Source: CAZKBP01 sp964551015 (lineage in GTDB: Bacteria; Bacteroidota; Bacteroidia; Cytophagales; Microscillaceae). From it: 64,000 nt of DNA. The notes under the pieces are model-generated. The model worked only from the letters and a program-made list of their open reading frames with translations. It was not told where the DNA came from and made no database searches. The position numbers and the translations under genes are program-made. The stretch lies in NCBI GenBank assembly GCA_964551015.1, contig CAZKBP010000004.1, forward strand, positions 124,001-188,000, given 5' to 3'. This document shows positions 17,335 to 26,358 of this stretch, one piece after another (within the stretch, counting starts at the first letter, position 1; every line of letters starts with the position of its first letter).

Positions 17335-19509
17335 TTAATCTAAACTAACCCCCATGACCAAAATGTCGTCTATTTGCTTTTCAGTAGTGCCCATCCAAGT
17401 GATCAATTCATTTTCTAAGAGCGTTTTTTGCTCTTCCATCGGTCTCTGGTGAATGCGTAAGAGAAAATTTCTAAACCTTCTGATCATGTATTTTTTGATT
17501 TTTGGCCCACCAAACTGGTCTGGAAACCCATCTGAAAAAAGATAGAAAGCCGTGGGGCGATCCAACTTGATTTGGTGGCAGCTAAACCTTTGCTCTTTCT
17601 CAAAGGGGTACCCCCCGATGGAGCTTCTATCACCTTTAATGTAATGCAGTTGCTGATCCTGAATATAAACCAAGGGGTGATGCGCCCCCGCAAATTCTAG
17701 GGTCTGATTCGCTTGGTCAATCACGCAGAGCGAAACATCCATCCCGTCTTTGTTCTCGGACACATCTTGCTGTAAAGCTTTATATACACTCCGATGCATC
17801 TCGTTGAGGATCAGGTTTGCCTTCTTAATATTTTTTTCTAACACAATATAATTCAGCAAAGAATCAGCGATCATGCTCATAAAAGCTCCCGGGATACCGT
17901 GCCCCGTACAATCTATGGCTGCGATAATCATTTTTTGACAATCGTTTTCGTCTGTTTCTTCGTGAAACCAATAAAAATCTCCACTGACGATATCTCGGGG
18001 CTTGAAGAAGATAAAGTGGTCAGGCAGGCAAGTTTTGATGCGCTCTGCGCGAGGGAGCATGGCCGTTTGGATGCGAAAAGCATAATTGAGACTCGAGGTG
18101 ATATCTTTATTTTTGGTCTCGATGACCTGATGCTGATCTCTGAGTTGTTGTAGCGTAATATTTAGCTCCTCGTTGCTTTCTTGTAGTTCTTGGGTACGCT
18201 CTTCTACCTTTTCTTCTAGTCTGATATTCTGCTCGGTGATCAGGCGTTCATTTTCTTTGAGAGCTTTGAGTTTTTCTTCCTTGGCTCTTTCTTGTTCATT
18301 TTTATAAAAATTGATCTTATCAGCTAGTGCCAGAGAAAATAGGAAAACTTCTATCGCAGAGCCAAGTAGTAAGGTATTTTGCGTGTAAAAGCTATATGGG
18401 AGCAAATTATAATCTTTCAAAATATAAATGCCCGATCCTAAAAAAAAGACACTAAAGGCCAATATGTAAAGTATGGCGGGACGAAAACCTTTATGGATAG
18501 CGTGAATAGCTAAGATATATGTGTAAATACACAATAAAAAGATAAGCCCCTGCCCCAACTGAAACCCCCAAGCAGGAAACCCAAGGCAACTTAGCAGTAC
18601 AAAACTGAGAAACAAGGTAGGAAAAAGGCGAAATACCTGAAACCATCTAGGACTGTATTCCCTGGCTTGCAAAAAAGTTACTGCGAATAAAGCCCCAAAA
18701 GCCCCAGCCAAATTGGTGGTAATCGCTGGCATCAAGTAATTTAGCCATGCTTGTTCTGGCCACAGCCACTCGAAAGAATAGCCCGTAACCCCAGCAATAC
18801 TCAATCCCAGCCAAAAGATGTAGGCAATGTAATAGAGGTAAGAGCGATCTCTGACCGAGAAATACACGAAGAGATTGTACAGAAAGGTTACCATCAAAAA
18901 GCCAAAATACATACCGTGTGCATAATCCCTACGATGGTTATACTCCGTAATGCCCTGCCAAGAACCAACCATAATCGGGACTTGCAAAGATTTGGAGCTT
19001 TTGATACGAAGATATATTTGATAAATCTGAGGGCTCACTTCCCGCGAGGATACAGGAAATAGAAAAAGATTGTGGTGATAATACTTCTGTGAAAAATTCA
19101 GCAACTCACCTCCTCCTTGGTGGGTGTAGCGCTCAGGCGCATCTGCGCTTTCTAGATTGGCGATATATAAATCTATGTGATCAATCGGGGCATAATTTAC
19201 TTGTAGATACATCGGAAAGTCTGCTTCTGATCGCACCTCGAGCTTACACCAAATGGCTGCGTCAGTGTAGCCGAAATTAGGAACCTGCGCCGAAGCTTCG
19301 GTAAAAAGGCTTTGATAATCAGTGCTTAGCACTTGCTCAAGGTTAAGTTCAGCACTTGGATCGAGCAGTAAGCTGATTTTAGGAGTGAACAAAACAGATT
19401 GATGCTCATCATTCGGTATAAATGCCGATTGTGCCTGAGTATTTTCAAATAAAAAAGCCCAAACACATGCATGAATCAATACCAAGGATCTAAGATAATG
19501 AGCAAGCAT
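17335..19509 (-). CDS. 7TMR-DISM sensor with SpoIIE-type PP2C phosphatase output
   Basis: 724 residues. After a signal peptide, an extracellular 7TMR-DISMED2 jelly-roll domain (about 30-185) precedes seven TM helices (about 195-390), a coiled coil (about 395-475) and a PP2C/SpoIIE domain (about 495-724). Metal-binding motifs are intact: VSGDFYWF, AIDCTGHGIPGAFMSM, DGMDVSLCVID, FSDGFPDQFGG and DDILVMG. It probably binds an external ligand and dephosphorylates a cytoplasmic Ser/Thr-phosphoprotein such as an anti-sigma antagonist, though no partner is adjacent. The output domain closely resembles that of the giant sensor at 36362-39874. Confidence 0.9.
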   Translation of the reverse strand: MLAHYLRSLVLIHACVWAFLFENTQAQSAFIPNDEHQSVLFTPKISLLLDPSAELNLEQVLSTDYQSLFTEASAQVPNFGYTDAAIWCKLEVRSEADFPMYLQVNYAPIDHIDLYIANLESADAPERYTHQGGGELLNFSQKYYHHNLFLFPVSSREVSPQIYQIYLRIKSSKSLQVPIMVGSWQGITEYNHRRDYAHGMYFGFLMVTFLYNLFVYFSVRDRSYLYYIAYIFWLGLSIAGVTGYSFEWLWPEQAWLNYLMPAITTNLAGAFGALFAVTFLQAREYSPRWFQVFRLFPTLFLSFVLLSCLGFPAWGFQLGQGLIFLLCIYTYILAIHAIHKGFRPAILYILAFSVFFLGSGIYILKDYNLLPYSFYTQNTLLLGSAIEVFLFSLALADKINFYKNEQERAKEEKLKALKENERLITEQNIRLEEKVEERTQELQESNEELNITLQQLRDQHQVIETKNKDITSSLNYAFRIQTAMLPRAERIKTCLPDHFIFFKPRDIVSGDFYWFHEETDENDCQKMIIAAIDCTGHGIPGAFMSMIADSLLNYIVLEKNIKKANLILNEMHRSVYKALQQDVSENKDGMDVSLCVIDQANQTLEFAGAHHPLVYIQDQQLHYIKGDRSSIGGYPFEKEQRFSCHQIKLDRPTAFYLFSDGFPDQFGGPKIKKYMIRRFRNFLLRIHQRPMEEQKTLLENELITWMGTTEKQIDDILVMGVSLD

Positions 19510-19731
19510 GAAGACAATAAGTCAAGTACAATAGATTTTTTAAGAGATGCTATTTGGGTGCCGGAAGTAAAAGCTAGATAGTTTCAGATGCTACTAATAT
19601 ATGCTATAACAAATGTACGAATTTACTAATCAAAAGTAAAGTTAAAGGAGAAAACCTGACATTCGATCCCTATATCTTAGTAGACCGATGTACGTAGTTT
19701 TCCCCTTTTTTATATTAGTTGGCTATTTAAT

Positions 19732-21879
19732 CTATACTTGATCTTGCTCGCCCGGGATGGCACGATTGTGTCCTAGAATCACCCGGGCGGTCTGTTTGCC
19801 CGCAATGACCGAAGCCTCGATACAACCCGCGTTGAACCCATTATCAATCCAATCTCCGGTGAAGAGCATATTCTCAAAGCTTGTTTCGTTGGTTTTGAGG
19901 CGGTATTTGCTGCTATTGGTTTCGGAAAGCACATAAAGCTCGCTGGGCTCGATGTTGGCTCGGAAGAATTGCTCTCCAAAGCGTTGCTCTCCCGATTGGT
20001 TTTGCAGGCTCAGGAGTAGCTCCCAGTTAAAATTATCGGGTGTGCCGTTTTGTGAATTGGGCCAGATATGGCGAGTCAAATTTTTCATGTAGAAGAGCGC
20101 ATTTTTCTTAGCACGTTCCGTCATCTGCTCGGGAAACCCGTGATCCGAAAAAGGTGGATAAGTTAGGCGATCCATCGGGCCACAGAAATAAGAAATATTA
20201 TTCGGGAAGTGAGCATCCGGCCAACGCTCTCTAATAATCAAATCACTCATATCCGACCAAGTGTCGTAGGGTTCTTCATAAGAACCCATGAGAGCCATAT
20301 CTTCGGGCCAAAACTTCCAACCCAAGCCAGCCACATCGGGTTTGAGCCAAATTTGAAAAGCTTGAGTAGGGCAAGCCGTCACGTGTTTGACCATTTGTCG
20401 CCAATCTTCTCGTGTGGGTTCTGCTAAAATCTCTTGGGCAATATGAGGGATAGCTCCTATGGCAATTCCTTGGATAATTAAATCAAAATCTTCTCCGTGT
20501 TTGAGCGTGAGCTTTTCTACGCCTTCCCAGTCTGCGTAATAGGACTCTAGGTTAATGCCTTTCGCCTTGATTTCCTCACCCTCTGTAATTTGCTCATAAA
20601 AAGGCTCACTCGGCCAGCAAGGCAAGTCCTTGACATTGTAGAGCGGTTTGTATTCGCCATTTTTTAGATTTACCTGACGGGTGATTTCTATGGCGGCAAT
20701 ATGACTTTTATCCTCAGAGGGCTTCAAATTAGTGACTTTATGAAAGAACTCGAATTTGACCCCGCGTTTTTTCAAAACTTCATAGATAGGTGCAAAAATC
20801 GTATCTCCCATGCCCGCCTGCATGCGGTAATAGATCGCACCTCGGTAAGTAAACATCATCCGCAAGGCACCCCGCAAAGCGACTCCCGCCTCGAAGGTGT
20901 AGAGTGGCTTTTCGTCCTGATGGAAATTATAGCCCCCGAAAACCAGTCCATACACGCCCTTTACGATCCCTGAATTCAGCGTGATGTCAGAAGCACCGTG
21001 GCGTTGCAACCATTCTCGATAATCATAATTATTGATGACATCAAAGCCTTGCTCGGCCACGCCATCTTTGATAATACCGCGTACGTGTGCCACGGCAAAA
21101 TCTAGAGCAATCCAACTGCGATACAAGCCTTGATTCCCCTCAATCTTATTTGCTACATCTCTCCAAAGTCCTTCGATAAAGCGGTCAAGACACTTCAAGA
21201 CCTCAATCAGAAACTTGTTATGAAGTACCCCGCGATTCTTTTCAGCATTCTCCAAGGCACGCTCGAGCAATTCTTCCCCCCATTCCACTACCGAAGCTTG
21301 GATTAAACCCTTCACCTGACGCCAAATTTTCCTTAAAAAATTTCTTTCCTTGGCAGGTGGTTGGGCACTCAGGCCATAATTAGCTCGATATACCTTGTAC
21401 ATTTCCCACATCCATTCCACGATGATTTTTACATAATCCGCAATCGAAGGTGGAGTAGAGTCAGGATGCAGGCCAGGTTGTTCAGAATTGCGTGGAAACT
21501 CGAAAGGCCAATGTTCCCATTTTCCTTCTCTTTGGGTTTCGAGAACAATAAAATCATGGGGTTTGAAGGCTTCCTCCCAAGTGGCGAGTGGTTTGCCCAA
21601 TGGCCTTTGATTGGCCTGATAGCATTTCTGAATCAGATCAAAGGCATTGTCATAAAAGCCAAACCAGAGATGTAAGCCATGTTCCTCGATCCGGTCGGCT
21701 TGCTCACGATTGCGTCCGCTGGCTCCTTTACCACCTAATCGCCAGCCCAGTTGATAAACCGTGATATCATAATGTGTTTGCCAATCTTTGGCTTCTGTTA
21801 GTTCTAGCACCGAAGTCAGGGAAGACATACCTCCACCGAGTACGGCGATTTTTTTTCGCTGAGATGAATTTGAACCCAT
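19732..21879 (-). CDS. FAD/NAD(P)-binding oxidoreductase, amine-oxidase/carotenoid-desaturase-like
   Basis: 715 residues, long for the family. The N-terminal dinucleotide-binding fold is clear: IAVLGGGMSSLTSVLEL (9-25), then YQLGWRLGGKGASGRN and EEHGLHLWFGFYDNAF, the FAD-contacting motifs of the phytoene-desaturase/flavin amine-oxidase superfamily. A C-terminal FAD motif reads FTGDWIDNGFNAGCIEASV. A helical insert (about 165-270) enlarges the protein. The substrate is unknown but likely lipid-like or terpenoid. An acetoacetate-decarboxylase-like gene lies 80 bp upstream on the same strand, so the two probably act in one pathway. Confidence 0.82.
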   Translation of the reverse strand: MGSNSSQRKKIAVLGGGMSSLTSVLELTEAKDWQTHYDITVYQLGWRLGGKGASGRNREQADRIEEHGLHLWFGFYDNAFDLIQKCYQANQRPLGKPLATWEEAFKPHDFIVLETQREGKWEHWPFEFPRNSEQPGLHPDSTPPSIADYVKIIVEWMWEMYKVYRANYGLSAQPPAKERNFLRKIWRQVKGLIQASVVEWGEELLERALENAEKNRGVLHNKFLIEVLKCLDRFIEGLWRDVANKIEGNQGLYRSWIALDFAVAHVRGIIKDGVAEQGFDVINNYDYREWLQRHGASDITLNSGIVKGVYGLVFGGYNFHQDEKPLYTFEAGVALRGALRMMFTYRGAIYYRMQAGMGDTIFAPIYEVLKKRGVKFEFFHKVTNLKPSEDKSHIAAIEITRQVNLKNGEYKPLYNVKDLPCWPSEPFYEQITEGEEIKAKGINLESYYADWEGVEKLTLKHGEDFDLIIQGIAIGAIPHIAQEILAEPTREDWRQMVKHVTACPTQAFQIWLKPDVAGLGWKFWPEDMALMGSYEEPYDTWSDMSDLIIRERWPDAHFPNNISYFCGPMDRLTYPPFSDHGFPEQMTERAKKNALFYMKNLTRHIWPNSQNGTPDNFNWELLLSLQNQSGEQRFGEQFFRANIEPSELYVLSETNSSKYRLKTNETSFENMLFTGDWIDNGFNAGCIEASVIAGKQTARVILGHNRAIPGEQDQV

Positions 21880-21959
21880 TTTTATCTATTGGTTTTTGTT
21901 TTTAAATCCTTTATTAATTTTTCAATCTGCCATGCCTGAGTCTATCATTTGTCAGGATC

Positions 21960-22952
21960 TTATCCTCGCCAAAGCTCACGGCCATTCTCGAAGCTGAAAT
22001 CCCAATCGAGATAAAAAGCAAATTCGGCTTTTTGTCCCTTTTGATCTGCATCCAGAGCCAAATCTCGGCGCATGGGAAAGAGGTCATTTTCTTCCAGATG
22101 CAAAGTATAATCGCCTGAAAGTAAGCCCGCCCGATGTAGTTTCTGTAATTCGCAAGGAAACTCCACGATGGCTTGATAGCTCGCCTTGGTACCATCGCTA
22201 ATGCTTCGGTTTTGTTTTAAAGACACGAAGGGCAATTGTTTTTTTGCAAAAAAGCGAAAAAGTTCTATAGCCAAGCTCAGGCTCGGAAGGGGGAAAGTAT
22301 CCCCGGGAAAAATAGCTTGGCGTATTTTTTTGAAAGTTTCTTCCTCATCTTGCCAAACTTCCGACTCCGTTGCTCTCGGGCGGTTGTTCTGCTCCAAACT
22401 AATCAGGCGTTCGGAGGTGGCTGGCGTCGTGCTTGCAAACTTTTTGAGCGTGGTCACTTCCGCAGCAAAGCGAAAATCCTGATCAGGGTCGGTTTGAGCC
22501 ACAATGCCTGCTTGGGTTTTGGGCATGCCAAAAATCTCTCGCCCGATGATTGTGGGGATAATATCATCTAAAAAGATATAAGGCACGAACGCGTTGATCC
22601 GTTGGGCAACCCAGCGAGAACCTCGTTTTTTTAGCCCGAGTACGAAGAAAGCAAAGATGATTTCTTGATAGGGTACAAAGCCGTGGCTCCGATAAGGCTC
22701 CACTTCGGAAGCCGCCGAGCGATAATTGGCATAGGTCAGAATCACCTTATCTACCAAAGGGCGATAAATGATCTTCTCTCGGGAAGGGATATTAAACCAA
22801 GTATCACAGACCTTTTGTAAAGCCTCGTAATTACTCTGAAAGATAAAATTATGAAATCTAGTCCCCTGTAAAAGAGAGGGTTGAGGGTAGGCAAAATCGC
22901 CAGGAATCACAGCATAATCCGGTGCTGTCCGTCTTGAAAATAATCTACACAT
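21960..22952 (-). CDS. Acetoacetate decarboxylase-fold protein
   Basis: 330 residues. The segment IIGREIFGMPKTQAGI (about 137-152) matches the family signature GREMxGxPK, whose Lys forms the Schiff base in acetoacetate decarboxylase. RPLVDKVILTYANYRS and HGFVPYQEIIFAFFV fit the preceding beta-barrel strands. Many members of this superfamily are not decarboxylases, so the reaction is open. It is the first gene of a pair with the FAD oxidoreductase; together they may modify a hydrophobic metabolite (inference). Confidence 0.7.
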   Translation of the reverse strand: MCRLFSRRTAPDYAVIPGDFAYPQPSLLQGTRFHNFIFQSNYEALQKVCDTWFNIPSREKIIYRPLVDKVILTYANYRSAASEVEPYRSHGFVPYQEIIFAFFVLGLKKRGSRWVAQRINAFVPYIFLDDIIPTIIGREIFGMPKTQAGIVAQTDPDQDFRFAAEVTTLKKFASTTPATSERLISLEQNNRPRATESEVWQDEEETFKKIRQAIFPGDTFPLPSLSLAIELFRFFAKKQLPFVSLKQNRSISDGTKASYQAIVEFPCELQKLHRAGLLSGDYTLHLEENDLFPMRRDLALDADQKGQKAEFAFYLDWDFSFENGRELWRG

Positions 22953-23282
22953 AGTATTTAGGTTGAAAAATAATAGTTCGTTGTGTTAATAGAGTAACGA
23001 CAAAACTCGTGCAATATGTAAGATATACGTAATTTTTATACAGGAATAGAGCATTTTTACTAAGAAATAAGTAAAAACCAGTCTACCCACTTGGGATATC
23101 CTCAAGATAGCTGAGGATAAATTCGTAGAGTACTTCATCCATATAGATTATGCTAAGCTATCTAAGTAGGAAATCTTGTATATGTACTGAGATGAGGTGG
23201 TAAATTCTAGTGAAGCAGAATATTCTAAAAAAAAGCTCTAATTTTACCTCAATCGCTTTTTTATTTACCAAACCTACTCAAA
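22953..23282. other. Divergent intergenic region with inverted repeats
   Basis: 330 bp between the decarboxylase-like (minus) and ankyrin (plus) genes. It contains TATCCTCA/TGAGGATA (23097-23104 and 23112-23119) and AGATAGCT/AGCTATCT (23105-23112 and 23156-23163), two interleaved inverted repeats. A -7-like TAATTTTA (23239-23246) lies before the ankyrin gene. No ORF is seen. Confidence 0.5.
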
Positions 23283-24170
23283 ATGCAATTCCTTAAAAGA
23301 TACTTTTGGTTATTCACACTATCAGTAGTCTGCTTTGCCTGTGGAAAACCTGATCCTTCCGAAAATACCGAATTTTTGAAGGCAGTTCGCCAGAGCAAAA
23401 CGGAGCAAATCAACCAATTACTTTCCCAAGATGCCGAATTATTAACCAAAAAAACGGAAAAAAAAGGCTTGACCCCCCTGCACGTAGCCGCTCAGAAAGC
23501 TGATTCCGAAACGCTAACGCTGCTGATAGACAAAGGAGCCAAAGTCAACGAACCTGCTAAGGACGGTCGTACGCCCTTGCACTTTGCCGTGAAGCGCATC
23601 AATGGCTTTGCCGTGGCTCGGGTGCTTCTGGAAGCGGGGGCCGATCCTTCACTGCAAGATGAGGACGGTCGCACTCCTTGGGATTTGATTGATCAAAAGA
23701 GCGCGAGGTCTTGGTTTACCGAAGATGAGAGCGAGATTTTAGGCTTACTCCTCAGATATGATTACCTGCCTGACACTACGCTGGCTAAGAACCAACCTCA
23801 TTTACTTCATAGAATGGCCCAGAAGGCAAAGGACGCCGACATTATCCGCATTTTGATTGAGAAATATCAGCTTAATCCTGATGTCAGAGACGCAGACGGC
23901 TGGACACCTCTGCATTATGCTGCCAAAGGCAAGAACCCAGTGGCAGCCGAAATACTACTAGAAAAAGGGGCGGACATCAATGCGCAAAGTACTCAGCCCC
24001 GAGAAGAAATCAAAGGAAGAGAAATGGCCGAGGATGTAAAATACAAATACCCAATAGGAGCCACGCCCAGAGATGTATACCAAGCACAAGGTGCCAGAGG
24101 AAAGACCGGGGGGAATAGTTTATATTCGCTTTTTAGGAAATATGATGGTAAAAGAAGTAAAGATTTATAA
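23283..24170 (+). CDS. Ankyrin-repeat lipoprotein
   Basis: 295 residues. The signal sequence ends at lipobox VVCFAC (Cys20), so it is anchored in a membrane. Ankyrin repeats follow: TPLHVAAQKADSETLTLLID (about 61-80), TPLHFAVKRINGFAVARVLL (about 95-114), a degenerate repeat starting TPWDLIDQ and TPLHYAAKGKNPVAAEILLE near 208-227. It likely mediates protein contacts in the periplasm or at the cell surface. The convergent GT9 gene ends 10 bp downstream. Confidence 0.88.
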   Translation: MQFLKRYFWLFTLSVVCFACGKPDPSENTEFLKAVRQSKTEQINQLLSQDAELLTKKTEKKGLTPLHVAAQKADSETLTLLIDKGAKVNEPAKDGRTPLHFAVKRINGFAVARVLLEAGADPSLQDEDGRTPWDLIDQKSARSWFTEDESEILGLLLRYDYLPDTTLAKNQPHLLHRMAQKAKDADIIRILIEKYQLNPDVRDADGWTPLHYAAKGKNPVAAEILLEKGADINAQSTQPREEIKGREMAEDVKYKYPIGATPRDVYQAQGARGKTGGNSLYSLFRKYDGKRSKDL

Positions 24171-24180
24171 ATGAGTCCAA

Positions 24181-25404
24181 TCAGGCATTCACGGTCTTGG
24201 CCACAAAGGCATCGATCCGCTGCTTGACCATTTCCGTGCTGATGCCCGTAATACAAGGGCGGGGCAGGCAGGAAGTTTTGCGGTGATTGGCTGCGCTCAC
24301 ACAGGGCGAACAGGGTAAGCCGAGATAAATCGCTTCCGCATTGCCCAGAGAACCATAAAGCTCAGGCGTTTCTGGCCCGAAAATTACGAAAGTCTTCAAA
24401 TCTGTAACTGAGGCAAAGTGGGCTGGTCCCGAATCATTGGTCAGCATCATCGTGGAAAGGCTGTAGAGCGGCACCAACTCCTCAAACAAAAATGTTCCTG
24501 CCGAATTCAAGCAACGAGGATGGTCGGCCATCTTGACCACGTTTTCCACATACGCTTTTTCTTGGGGCGAGCCAGTACCCAGTACGATCCAATCCTCGTG
24601 TTCAAGTAGAAATGCTTTGGCAATTTCGGCAAATCGCTCAGGCATCCACTTTCTTTGGGGAAGTAAATCGGAGGCATTTACATTCAACAAAAAGATTTTC
24701 TCACGGGTGTAGGCCGGATAGAGCTGACGTATTTTCGCCAAAACCCTTTCCTTACTTTCGGATGATACTTCTGCTTTGGCTAATTGCAACTCACTCGGCT
24801 GGACCGCTCGGGTAGGATAAGCCTGCTCGTGGTAGCCCAAAGCGGTATTCACCAGAGAAATAAAATTGATAGCGATGTGCACGTGGGCATTGTAGCGAAC
24901 TGGATAGTTGATGAGACGAAAGCCCCGATAAAGCCCTTCGTCATGCAAACTCGCAAAGCCAATCCGAGACTTGGCACCACTCAAAGCCGTCAAGAGTGCC
25001 GTAAAGCGGGAGAATAGCTCCAGATCAATCACCGTATTAATTTTATGCTTACGACACCAGAAGATAAACTTGATTACATCTACGGTGAGTACGAAAAAAT
25101 TATCAGAGCGCATCTCAAAGACATGATCTTTGGGAACAGTCTGGAGAATGTCAACACTCTTGCGATTAGACTTGAAAATAGCAAAAAATAACTCCGCTTG
25201 GCCTTCATTTTTGAGCTTGCGTAGGGCAGGATCTACTAAGATGGCACTGCCCATTTCAGAAAGCTCAATAAATAATGTGTGTGTAAGATTGGGGCCGCGC
25301 CGGGTCGTATTAATAAGCGAGAAAGGCCACCAAATCAGCGAAAATAGAAAAGTGAGTGGTATGCCCACGTACCGATCCACTTTGCGCATCGTATCAACCT
25401 TCAT
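24181..25404 (-). CDS. Glycosyltransferase family 9 (heptosyltransferase-like)
   Basis: 407 residues. GT9 features include an N-terminal membrane-associated stretch (about 13-33), TVIDLELFSRFTALLTALSGAKSR-type acceptor region, a donor site WIVLGTGSPQEKAYVENV and the conserved LTNDSGPAHFASV followed by FGPETPELYG. It transfers a sugar, classically heptose, to LPS core or another glycan at the inner membrane. The C-terminus is Cys-rich (PCSPCVSAANHRKTSCLPRPC within a 21-residue stretch), as in some GT9 proteins that use a CSPC motif. It fits functionally with the heptose kinase at 13.6 kb, though unlinked. Confidence 0.87.
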   Translation of the reverse strand: MKVDTMRKVDRYVGIPLTFLFSLIWWPFSLINTTRRGPNLTHTLFIELSEMGSAILVDPALRKLKNEGQAELFFAIFKSNRKSVDILQTVPKDHVFEMRSDNFFVLTVDVIKFIFWCRKHKINTVIDLELFSRFTALLTALSGAKSRIGFASLHDEGLYRGFRLINYPVRYNAHVHIAINFISLVNTALGYHEQAYPTRAVQPSELQLAKAEVSSESKERVLAKIRQLYPAYTREKIFLLNVNASDLLPQRKWMPERFAEIAKAFLLEHEDWIVLGTGSPQEKAYVENVVKMADHPRCLNSAGTFLFEELVPLYSLSTMMLTNDSGPAHFASVTDLKTFVIFGPETPELYGSLGNAEAIYLGLPCSPCVSAANHRKTSCLPRPCITGISTEMVKQRIDAFVAKTVNA

Positions 25405-25485
25405 AGATTAGAGAATTAGTCAGCGATAGCTACAAAGCTAAAGATAATGTGGGAGAAAAGGAAGATCAATTGGGTAGCGTCTCTA

Positions 25486-26058
25486 CTACTCCGCCAGATC
25501 ACCGTAGGGATCAGCCCCTTTTAAAGCAAAAACCTCGTAGCGGTCAAAGATAGAAATGACCGCGTGTTTAAGTGTACGTTTCATGGCCGTGTTGGTAGCG
25601 GATTTGATTCCTGCGGCGTATCCAAGCCACACGGTGTTACGACGCTTGCGGTCGATTAGGTGTATTAGTAAAGTCCCATTTTTGAGGCCATACTTCACGG
25701 GATCATAAGTTTCGGTAGAGTCAGGATATTTGACCCACTGCCGGAAGTTGGGTTGCTCATAACCACGGAATTTAAAATCCTTGAAGAATATCTTGTAGAT
25801 AATCATCAGATCAGGATTATTAGGTTGGTACTGATAGCCAAGCAGTTCCATTCTAAAGCGGATGGCCTCTTCTAGAAGTGCACTGTTTTGAGCCGTGACC
25901 GTATCCTGATTATAATGTACCATGAAATCAAAAGTCTTATACTTCTGAAAATCACTATGGTAATTGTAATCGTACTCGACCAAATAGTCACGAGACAGAA
26001 AACAACCAGACAAGAAAAGACATGAAAAGAGTGACAAATAAATACCAAAGGTCTTCAT
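25486..26058 (-). CDS. DUF4136 family lipoprotein
   Basis: 190 residues with lipobox FLSGC (Cys19). DUF4136 hallmarks are VEYDYNYHSDFQKYKTFDF (27-45), an AIRFRMELLGYQY helix, LMIIYKIFF and a C-terminal GTLLIHLIDRKRRNTVWLGYAAG followed by a helix. Members are outer-membrane lipoproteins of unknown role. Monocistronic, upstream of an apparently gene-free 300-bp region. Confidence 0.85.
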   Translation of the reverse strand: MKTFGIYLSLFSCLFLSGCFLSRDYLVEYDYNYHSDFQKYKTFDFMVHYNQDTVTAQNSALLEEAIRFRMELLGYQYQPNNPDLMIIYKIFFKDFKFRGYEQPNFRQWVKYPDSTETYDPVKYGLKNGTLLIHLIDRKRRNTVWLGYAAGIKSATNTAMKRTLKHAVISIFDRYEVFALKGADPYGDLAE

Positions 26059-26358
26059 AAAAGCTGTGTTTGGAGGTTAAGTGATGAATTAGGAGAAATT
26101 TAGAGTAGTGTTGGGCTTCATTTCTTAAAATTAGAAAATATAAATTGCTTATCATACTTCCTAACCGAAGAAAATCTAATCACTCCCACAATTCAAAAAT
26201 AAAGTTATATAGTAGGCAAATATGTCGTCCAGCAGACTTTTGTTTAGAGACTATTTCTTGAAAAATGTGGCTCCCGTTGGCATTATTCTGAAATTTTATA
26301 TAAGTTTAGTTCTATAACCCGAAAAAGAAAGAACATACACTATAATCATTCTATCTTT
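26059..26358. other. Divergent intergenic region, no gene
   Basis: 300 bp between the DUF4136 and acyl-CoA dehydrogenase starts. It is AT-rich, with a -7-like TATAAGTTTAG (about 26297-26307) before the dehydrogenase. Nothing else is recognised. Confidence 0.4.
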
